Below, one piece after another: positions 1 to 4,326 of a DNA stretch of 5,127 nucleotides. The stretch is taken from positions 1-5,127 of the forward strand of contig JAHADO010000112.1 in the NCBI GenBank assembly GCA_018375265.1. Reading direction: 5' to 3'. The notes under the pieces were generated by a model that saw only the letters and a program-made list of their open reading frames with translations, searched no databases and was not told where the DNA came from. Position numbers and translations under genes: made by a program. This stretch comes from Campylobacter concisus. GTDB taxonomy: Bacteria > Campylobacterota > Campylobacteria > Campylobacterales > Campylobacteraceae. Numbering within the stretch: the first letter of the stretch is position 1; each line of letters begins with the position of its first letter.

Positions 1-1474
1 CATATAGAGTGTGGTTTGCTCCGATGTCGTAAGTGATGCCAAGATATGGCGTGATCTCATTTGTGAAATTTCTATTGTCTTTGCCGCCCTCTATCTCGTA
101 TTTGTAGTAGCTCACCCTAGCACCTAGCAAAAATTTAAGCTCATCGGTGATTGATAGTTTATTTGCCGCGTAAAATGACTTTTGTATCGTTTTATCTTTG
201 TTGTTTTGATCTTCGTAAGGGAATTTTGGATCATCAAGATGCAAGTTTTTAAAATCGATCCTACTTCTAGCTGTATAAGCAAGCCCAGCTGGCGTAGTCC
301 TTTGCAGCCAGTAGCTACTTACCTTATCGCTACTTTTTTTATAGTTGTTATACATCGCGCCAAAGACAAACTCATGGGATAAATTTGCTATCTCGTAAGG
401 GATATTTGCGTATGCATCTACGTTGTGGATATTCTCCTCTCTTTTGTTTGCATAAGCGCTAAGATCACCTATGTTGCCGGTGTCATCTAAATTTACCGCT
501 CCACCGTAGTAGAGTAGATTTGAGTCAGTGTTTGCCCGTCTAAATGAGTAGCTTAAATTTAAGCTCGCTTCATTTTCAAAGTAGTGCTTAAAATCAGCGT
601 AAAAATCAAGTGTTTTTATATCCCACCTTGTCCAAGGCTGAGAGAAAATTTCACTTTTGCTAAAATTTCTCCTAGAGCCATCTGCGTAAAAAGCCGGCAT
701 GCCGCCCCACCTAACGCCACGGCGTCTTAGCTCTTGATAAAACGCACCAAGGCTAAGCCATGAGTTATCGCCTATGTCGCTATCGACTACACCATAAATC
801 GCGCTATTTTTGCGGTTATAATAATCCATATAAGAGTGCGACTTCTCATGCATAAATGAAAGCCTCGCTCTGACGCTTCCGCTCTCATTTACAGGCGTTT
901 GCACATCGCCATTTACGCCGTATCTATCGTATGAGCCAGCACTTACACCAAAATTTCCTTTTAGCTCCTTTGAGTCTGCTCTTTTTCTTATGAAATTTAA
1001 GCTTGCAGCTGGGTTGCCAGCGCCTGCAAGTAGGCCATTTGCTCCTTTTACCACCTCGACTCTTTCATAAGGTAACAAGCTCATATCATTTGCGCCAAGA
1101 CTAAAGCCGCCAAAGCTAGGCATCGAATCAAGCAAGTAATAATCTATCTTAAAGCCACGAGCTGTCGGATATACGCGCTCGTCCCATTTGTTTAGCGTGA
1201 CGCCTGGGATATTTCTAAGAAGCACCTGATAGTCCTTGATGCCTTGATCTTTTAGCCTTGCTTCTGTTAGCACAGTTAGCGACTGGGGAGTTTGACGAGA
1301 GGTTAAATTTAGCCTTGTTGTGCTCTTTACAAGCTCTTTTGCAAAGTAGTTTGCATCGTCTCTTCACTCACTTTCCACGACATCGACAGCTTCTAAAACC
1401 TTGTCATTTTCACTAGCATAAATTTGAGGCAATGCCAAATTTAAAGCAACTAAGCTAAGTAAAATTTTTTTCAT
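1..1474 (-). pseudogene. TonB-dependent siderophore receptor, in-frame TGA at codon 37, 3' end beyond window
   Basis: This would be an outer-membrane gated channel importing a ferric siderophore with TonB-ExbBD energy. From ATG 1474 the translation starts MKKILLSLVALNLALPQIYA, a signal peptide probably cut after Ala20. A TonB-box-like stretch, EAVDVVES, follows at residues 28-35. Codon 37 (1366-1364) is TGA, and the same frame then stays open to the left edge, 491 codons in all. The plug domain is clear: QSLTVLTE (64-71), IPGVTL (89-94), RGFKIDYYLLDSMP (106-119, the FhuE/FpvA-type signature) and ERVEVVKGANGLLAGAG (137-153). The start of the beta-barrel follows. There is no N-terminal signalling domain. 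Family members are usually around 700 residues, so about 200 are missing at the window edge. A stop between export signal and plug should abolish the product, and no in-frame restart would restore a signal peptide. The substrate is not readable. The alternative is a sequencing error. Confidence 0.85.
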
Positions 1475-2552
1475 TTTTTCTCCTTTTAAATTTTCTAAAC
1501 CACAGATAAAGCCCTGAGATACTCAAAACTAACGGCGAGATGCCCACTATAAACCAGATAAATTTTGTAGTTTGGTTGTAGTTTCCAAAGTGCGATCTTC
1601 TAAAGGCTGAGAGGATTTTCTCGCTTAAATTTGCATTTTTTATATCTAGGACGCTAACTAGCTTGCCGCTATCTTTGTCGTAGGTGATCACGCTTGAGTA
1701 TTCGTTATGCAAAAAGCTTTGCCATATCACGTAGCCAAAGATGCGGATGTTTGCTCCTTGCATGAAAGGCAGCGAGATGAAGTGTGGCTCAAAGCCTTTT
1801 ATATCCTTTTTGCTTCGCGCCACCAGCTCATCAAGGGATAAACTTTTGTTGTAAATTTTTGCGTCTATTACGAAGTCATCTTTAAACTCTGGCGCGCGTG
1901 CCATCTGAAATTCCCACCAAGCGCCACTTATGCAAATGAGAAGCAAAACTGGCGTGCAAAAAATGCCTATTATCTTGTGGATGTCATTCATAAAAACATT
2001 TAGCCCATTTACGCGCAGCCTAAGCAGAGTTAGCCAAAATTTGCGGTAGATCACAAAGCCGCTAATGCAGATAAAAAATGTAAAAATAGCTGTTAGAAAA
2101 AGGATAATATTGCCACTTTTCTCAAGCAAAAGCTGCTCATGGATATGCGCCAAAACTCCGAAAAATCCCTCATCGTGCGCAAGTGGCTTGCTCTTTATCT
2201 TGCCACTGAAAGCATCAAAATAGATAAATTTCCACTCTTTTTTGCTATCGTTATGCTCGATTAGCCAGATTTTGTCGCATTTTTTAGGGTTTGCATCGAT
2301 GTTTATGCCAACCATCTCATAGCCGCTAAGCTCGCTTGCGACGATATCTCTTAGCTCATCAAGACTGATCCTTTTGCTCAAATTTTCTTTGTTTAAATTT
2401 ACTTTTACGATATTTGAATGAAAAAGGCTGTTTAGCTCGTCTTTATAAACTAGGATCGCACCGCTAAAGCAAACTACAACAAGCGGGATAAAAAAGAGAA
2501 GCGACAAATACGCATGTACCTTGTAAAAAAGCTTTAAATTTAAAAATTTCAC
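1455..2552 (-). CDS. PepSY-associated transmembrane protein, probable siderophore reductase
   Basis: This is an inner-membrane protein of the PepSY_TM family (FoxB, PiuB, FpvG), whose studied members are haem proteins that reduce siderophore-bound ferric iron. Numbered from GTG 2564, four membrane helices lie near residues 17-40, 152-173, 196-217 and 334-356. PepSY-like regions lie between them at about 66-127 and 243-303. Histidines near membrane faces (H17, H140, H142, H196, H325 in RRSHFGNY) fit the family's haem-ligand pattern. The length, about 365, is normal. I prefer GTG 2552 (MKFLNLKLFYKVH) because AAGGTGG lies eight bases upstream of it. GTG 2564 would add four residues but overlaps that same site. 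The stop codon lies 20 bases inside the downstream TonB receptor gene, so the two form one operon, probably iron-regulated. Function is inferred from family and context. The gene is intact although its receptor partner is broken. Confidence 0.88.
   Translation of the reverse strand: MKFLNLKLFYKVHAYLSLLFFIPLVVVCFSGAILVYKDELNSLFHSNIVKVNLNKENLSKRISLDELRDIVASELSGYEMVGINIDANPKKCDKIWLIEHNDSKKEWKFIYFDAFSGKIKSKPLAHDEGFFGVLAHIHEQLLLEKSGNIILFLTAIFTFFICISGFVIYRKFWLTLLRLRVNGLNVFMNDIHKIIGIFCTPVLLLICISGAWWEFQMARAPEFKDDFVIDAKIYNKSLSLDELVARSKKDIKGFEPHFISLPFMQGANIRIFGYVIWQSFLHNEYSSVITYDKDSGKLVSVLDIKNANLSEKILSAFRRSHFGNYNQTTKFIWFIVGISPLVLSISGLYLWFRKFKRRKNEKNFT
1480..1484 (-). promoter_or_regulatory. Ribosome binding site of the receptor gene
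   Basis: On the minus strand AGGAG lies five bases before ATG 1474. It sits inside the last codons of the upstream PepSY gene. This fixes the receptor start and suggests the receptor is translated by ribosomes already working on the upstream gene. Confidence 0.75.
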
Positions 2553-2560
2553 CCCTTTTG

Positions 2561-2567
2561 CCACCTT
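2561..2567 (-). promoter_or_regulatory. Shine-Dalgarno site deciding the PepSY gene start
   Basis: The minus strand reads AAGGTGG, six of seven matches to the consensus, eight bases before GTG 2552. GTG 2564 lies within this motif and has no separate site at normal spacing. This favours the shorter start. Confidence 0.55.
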
Positions 2568-2578
2568 TTAAAAATTAG

Positions 2579-2649
2579 TTTTGATAACAGCTCGCAATTT
2601 TATAAGATTTTTGCTTTTATAATTTTTAAAACCATTATCAAAATATAAT
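2579..2649. promoter_or_regulatory. Putative Fur-regulated, possibly bidirectional promoter region
   Basis: Two Fur-like half sites face each other: TTTTGATAA at 2579-2587 and TTATCAAAA at 2635-2643, a perfect nine-base inverted repeat with centres 56 bases apart. On the minus strand the distal one reads TTGATAATGG, resembling the GATAAT half of Fur boxes; over 19 bases the match is only about 12. Minus-strand -10 candidates are TATAAAAT (2604-2597) and TATAAA (2621-2616), both suitably upstream of the PepSY gene. On the plus strand TATAAT occurs at 2618-2623 and 2644-2649, so a divergent transcript into the hairpin at 2721 is possible. No -35 boxes are obvious, which is normal in Campylobacter. 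Fur control is inferred from the gene content and these partial matches. Confidence 0.5.
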
Positions 2650-2720
2650 TTTAAAAAGAAAGTGACGTTTGTGAAATTTGAGTTTGCAAAGGTAAAAAAT
2701 TTGATTTAAAAAAGAGACAA

Positions 2721-2788
2721 CTCCTCTTTGTGTAAGCGGAAAAGCCAGAAAAGGGGGAAGCAAAGTCTTAACCGCTACAAAAAGGAGG
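2721..2788. other. Large bulged hairpin, possible structured RNA or mobile-element end
   Basis: CTCCTCTTTGTGTAAGCGG (2721-2739) pairs with CCGCTACAAAAAGGAG (2772-2787). This gives 16 base pairs broken by three single bulges: C2726, G2730 and A2734. The 32-base loop (2740-2771) contains GCC, a G5 run (2753-2757) and GCAAAGTC. The GGGCCC just after the stem could contact the loop G run as a pseudoknot. Read on the minus strand, the stem is followed by a short GAG/CTC hairpin and six T, so it could also end transcription in that direction. I could not match it to a known riboswitch or RNA class from memory. The loop word GCAAAG recalls the c-di-GMP-I aptamer, but the rest does not fit. Confidence 0.5.
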
Positions 2789-3011
2789 GCCCGTTTAGGA
2801 CGATGAAATGTTATTGTTTAAATATAAATTTTAATGAAATTTTTAGTTAATAAAAAAGAAATTCTGCGTAATACTAAAGTCAATCGCGATATTTAGGCAT
2901 TTTATAAAGAAATTTCTCTTTTAAAATGGTAAAAATATATGCTTTGCATGAAAGCAAAATCACATTTGAAATTTCATTTTTATTACTATTAAACGTTGTT
3001 TGTAATGTTTA

Positions 3012-3043
3012 ATTTAGCGACGTAAAAAGGTATCTCGCTAAAT
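3012..3043. repeat. Nine-base inverted repeat
   Basis: ATTTAGCGA (3012-3020) and TCGCTAAAT (3035-3043) are perfect inverted copies around a 14-base loop. The element lies just left of the tandem array and is not followed by a T run. It could be a binding site or a small stem; nothing further is visible. Confidence 0.5.
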
Positions 3044-3060
3044 ACGCTTAAAAACTCGGA

Positions 3061-3174
3061 CAAATTTTAAAATTTCATGAACGAGTAATTTCGGCTCTAA
3101 AATTTGAGCTAAGCTGCAAGCGAAGCCAAATTTTAGTAGTCAATTCTTGCGAGTGAGTGAAAGTTTAAAATTTG
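3061..3174. repeat. R1 block, copy 1 (114 bases, inverted ends, inner hairpin)
   Basis: The ends CAAATTTTAAAATTTCA (3061-3077) and TGAAAGTTTAAAATTTG (3158-3174) are inverted copies with one mismatch in 17. Inside, CTAAAATTTG (3097-3106) pairs perfectly with CAAATTTTAG (3127-3136). The loop nests two further GCT/AGC pairings. The layout resembles a MITE or a long structured RNA. No target-site duplication is clear because the flanks are AT-rich. Confidence 0.75.
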
Positions 3175-3213
3175 TAAATTAAAGTTTTTTAAAATTTAAA
3201 GTTTTGTTTTTTC

Positions 3214-3266
3214 AAAAGGGAGACAAGGGGACTTGAATTACGAAGCCGTCCCCTTATCCCCCTTTT
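3214..3266. repeat. R2 hairpin, copy 1 (19-base stem, conserved loop)
   Basis: Arm 3214-3232 (AAAAGGG, four bases, AAGGGGAC) pairs with arm 3248-3266. Plus-strand pairing has two A-C mismatches. In minus-strand RNA both become G-U wobbles, giving an unbroken 19-pair stem. The loop contains CTTGAATTACGAAG (3232-3245), shared exactly with copy 2. T runs lie at the right-hand end, so this copy could act as an intrinsic terminator. Confidence 0.75.
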
Positions 3267-3298
3267 TAAATCCTCTAAACCCCTCGCACGTTCAAAGT

Positions 3299-3327
3299 GC
3301 ATGCGATGGCACTATCGTGCCGCATGC
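3299..3327. repeat. R3 palindrome, copy 1
   Basis: GCATGC (3299-3304) pairs with GCATGC (3322-3327), and GGCAC (3308-3312) with GTGCC (3317-3321) around the loop TATC. GTTTT follows. Copy 2 at 3581-3608 keeps the same layout, with paired-looking changes in the centre (ATGGCACTATCG against ATAGCACTGTCG). Confidence 0.65.
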
Positions 3328-3351
3328 GTTTTGCTATCAAGTAAGTTTTCG

Positions 3352-3463
3352 CAAAATTTAAAATTTCATGAACGAGTAATTTCGACTCTAAATTTAGTGC
3401 TAAACGTAGTGCAGCCTAAATTTAGTAAGTTGCTAAGGCGAGTGAGTAAAGTTTTAAAATTTG
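3352..3463. repeat. R1 block, copy 2 (112 bases, diverged centre)
   Basis: The first 36 bases match copy 1 with two differences, and the right end keeps GCGAGTGAGT and TTTTAAAATTTG. The centre differs from copies 1 and 3, yet the inner stem survives: CTAAATTTAG at 3388-3397 pairs perfectly with the same word at 3416-3425. Copy 1 has CTAAAATTTG with CAAATTTTAG in the same place, so both sides changed together. Confidence 0.75.
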
Positions 3464-3501
3464 CAGAATAGCTTTTTAGAAATTTAAAGTTTTGTTTCTT
3501 T

Positions 3502-3551
3502 GTTAAGGGGGAAGAGGCTTGAATTACGAAGTCGCTCCCTTCCCCCTTAAC
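3502..3551. repeat. R2 hairpin, copy 2
   Basis: GTTAAGGGGGAAG (3502-3514) pairs perfectly over 13 bases with CTTCCCCCTTAAC (3539-3551). The loop again carries CTTGAATTACGAAG (3518-3531). The arms differ in sequence from copy 1 but remain complementary to each other. No T run follows on either strand, so a simple terminator role does not explain this copy. Confidence 0.75.
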
Positions 3552-3580
3552 GATCCCCTAACCCCGACGACGTTAGAAGT

Positions 3581-3608
3581 GCATGCGATAGCACTGTCGT
3601 GCCGCATG
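3581..3608. repeat. R3 palindrome, copy 2
   Basis: CATGCG (3582-3587) pairs with CGCATG (3603-3608), and GCAC (3591-3594) with GTGC (3599-3602). As in copy 1, GTTTT follows closely. Position within the unit is the same as in copy 1. Confidence 0.65.
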
Positions 3609-3632
3609 AGTTTTATGTGAGAGAATTTATAG

Positions 3633-3746
3633 TAAATTTTAAAATTTCATGAACGAGTAATTTCGGCTCGACAATTTGAGCTTAGCTGCAAGCGAAGCCA
3701 AATTTTAGTAGTCAATTCTTGCGAGTGAATGAAAGTTTAAAATTTG
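3633..3746. repeat. R1 block, copy 3 (114 bases)
   Basis: It differs from copy 1 at 5 of 114 positions: the first base, two bases in the left inner stem (CGACAATTTG), one loop base and one base in the right end. The stem changes weaken the inner hairpin, whereas the inverted ends remain. Its right edge lies 39 bases beyond the stop of the Sel1-repeat gene. No other terminator is visible there, so it may serve as that gene's 3' structure. Confidence 0.75.
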
Positions 3747-3785
3747 CGAATTTACTTCGTCATAGATATAAATGTTAGATAAATT

Positions 3786-4193
3786 TCAATTCTTAGGCAC
3801 AAGCTCTAGGACGTTGCAGGCTCGTTTGCTGCCCATCTTGCAAGCCTTATCAAGGGCATTTGCAGATAGATCAAAGCTCTGCTCTACGCCGTTTCCTTGT
3901 AGATATTTTGTAGCTAGCTCGTAGCAAGCTTCACTGCTACCATTTTCACAAAGCGACTTAAATATCTCATAAGATCTAACCATATCTTTTTCAACGCCAA
4001 GACCTCGCCCTAGCATATCAGCATATAAAAAGCAAGAAGTTTTGTCTTTGTTTTCGCACTCGCTTGAAAGCTTTTTAGTAAAGCTCTCGCAAGCTTTTGC
4101 GTCACTTTTGTTGATGCAGTTTTGCATATTTTCATCCCAGTTTGCGCTTAGAGATAAAACGGCAAAGGCTAAAAATAAAATAGATTTTTTCAT
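3786..4193 (-). CDS. Secreted cysteine-rich Sel1-repeat protein (Hcp-like)
   Basis: This is a 135-residue exported protein, probably periplasmic or secreted. MKKSILFLAFAVLSLSA is a signal peptide with cleavage likely after Ala17; no lipobox cysteine follows. Two Sel1-like repeats of about 36 residues lie at roughly 50-85 and 86-121, with the motifs YADMLGRGLGVEKD and YELATKYLQGNGVEQS. Eight cysteines occur as four pairs, C26/C35, C46/C54, C82/C90 and C118/C126. The last three pairs are eight residues apart, as in the disulfide-linked repeats of Helicobacter Hcp proteins. Start choice: ATG 4193 has AAGGA (4203-4199) five bases upstream and opens directly with the signal peptide. An in-frame extension to 4268 would only translate the G/C-run repeat. 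It lies 133 bases after nosY on the same strand and may have its own promoter. Hcp-like proteins are variously linked to host interaction; the role here is unknown. Confidence 0.88.
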   Translation of the reverse strand: MKKSILFLAFAVLSLSANWDENMQNCINKSDAKACESFTKKLSSECENKDKTSCFLYADMLGRGLGVEKDMVRSYEIFKSLCENGSSEACYELATKYLQGNGVEQSFDLSANALDKACKMGSKRACNVLELVPKN

Positions 4194-4212
4194 AAATTTC
4201 CTTGAGAGAGAT

Positions 4213-4256
4213 AAACCCCCTTTGGGGGAAAGGGGGTCATTACAAAAAGGAGGTTT
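4213..4256 (-). promoter_or_regulatory. G/C-run element with two mutually exclusive hairpins upstream of the Sel1-repeat gene
   Basis: In minus-strand RNA order there are three segments: a, AAACCUCCUUU (4256-4246); b, CCCCCUUU (4236-4229); and c, AAAGGGGGUUU (4223-4213). Segment c can pair with b (eight pairs, loop CCCCC) or with a (eleven pairs including one G-U), but not both. Segment c ends nine bases before the AAGGA ribosome site. The layout recalls attenuators or translation switches, but the U run after c is poor and no ligand logic is visible. It may instead be a dispersed G/C-run repeat: TACAAAAAGGAGG (4241-4253 plus) also occurs at 2776-2788. Just beyond it, CTTGTTGGACAAG (4257-4269) is a small five-pair palindrome. 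Confidence 0.5.
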
Positions 4257-4273
4257 CTTGTTGGACAAGTGGA

Positions 4274-4279
4274 ATAATA
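4274..4279 (-). promoter_or_regulatory. Candidate -10 box for the Sel1-repeat gene
   Basis: The minus strand reads TTG then TATTAT (4279-4274), close to an extended -10, with the AT-rich TTTAAATTTAG about 17-20 bases upstream. A start near 4267 would place the two-hairpin element in the leader of the mRNA. This is a weak motif match only; read-through from nosY is equally possible. Confidence 0.35.
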
Positions 4280-4326
4280 CAAGCCTCGTCTAAATTTAAA
4301 GCCAACTCTTATTTAACAAAAAACAA

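Larger units (their letters stand above)
3061..3746. repeat. Tandem array of a ~285-base structured intergenic repeat (two full units plus a partial)
   Basis: The word AATTTCATGAACGAG begins at 3071, 3362 and 3643, giving periods of 291 and 281 bases. Each full unit runs in the same order: a 112-114 base block with inverted ends (R1), an AT linker containing AAATTTAAAGTTTTG, a G/C-run hairpin (R2), the words CTAA and CCCC, and a GCATGC palindrome (R3) followed by GTTTT. The third unit stops after R1. R1 copies one and three differ at only 5 of 114 positions, while the middle copy is more diverged, so the array is not one simple recent duplication. No protein is encoded. Such arrays could be mobile (MITE- or BIME-like), transcription-ending, or a source of small RNA; the sequence alone does not decide. 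Confidence 0.8.
2565..3785. other. 1.2 kb region without a recognisable gene
   Basis: No reading frame here shows a plausible protein on either strand. From left to right it holds the AT-rich control region, the bulged hairpin at 2721-2788, a featureless AT-rich stretch (2851-3010) with only small palindromes such as TGCTTT/AAAGCA at 2940-2956, a nine-base inverted repeat at 3012-3043, and the tandem structured array at 3061-3746. Tiny frames exist, for example GTG 2662 and ATG 2803, each 15 codons, but neither has convincing support. The stretch separates the iron operon from the Sel1-repeat gene. Confidence 0.8.

Noticed and set aside
182..382. 66-codon plus-strand frame
   Set aside because: It lies wholly opposite the TonB-receptor barrel sequence, has no ribosome site or recognisable protein features, and is a shadow.
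1364..1366. TGA read as selenocysteine
   Set aside because: TonB receptors have no selenocysteine at this exported N-terminal position, and I see no SECIS-like hairpin directly after it.
2662..2709. 15-codon plus-strand frame from GTG (MTFVKFEFAKVKNLI)
   Set aside because: It is too short, has only a weak purine stretch upstream, and no recognisable function.
2721..2800. c-di-GMP-I (GEMM) or cobalamin riboswitch
   Set aside because: Short words (GCAAAG, AAGCCAG) recall these aptamers, but the helices and remaining conserved bases do not line up and no downstream plus-strand gene exists.
2803..2850. 15-codon plus-strand frame starting MKCYC after AAAGGAGG
   Set aside because: The Cys-rich start suggested a leader peptide, but the ribosome site is 14 bases away and no gene follows on that strand.
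2940..2956. Minus-strand terminator TGCTTT/AAAGCA followed by T-rich sequence
   Set aside because: The stem is six pairs with only two G-C pairs, and no gene ends nearby on that strand.
3061..3746. CRISPR array
   Set aside because: Repeats are about 285 bases apart, over 110 bases long and diverged, with structured conserved 'spacers' and no cas gene.
3061..3746. tRNA or other classical RNA gene in the array
   Set aside because: No cloverleaf, no T-loop consensus GGTTCRANTCC and no known RNA signature could be found in either strand.
4042..4293. 83-codon plus-strand frame
   Set aside because: It runs antisense to the Sel1-repeat gene and through the G/C-run hairpin; it is a shadow.
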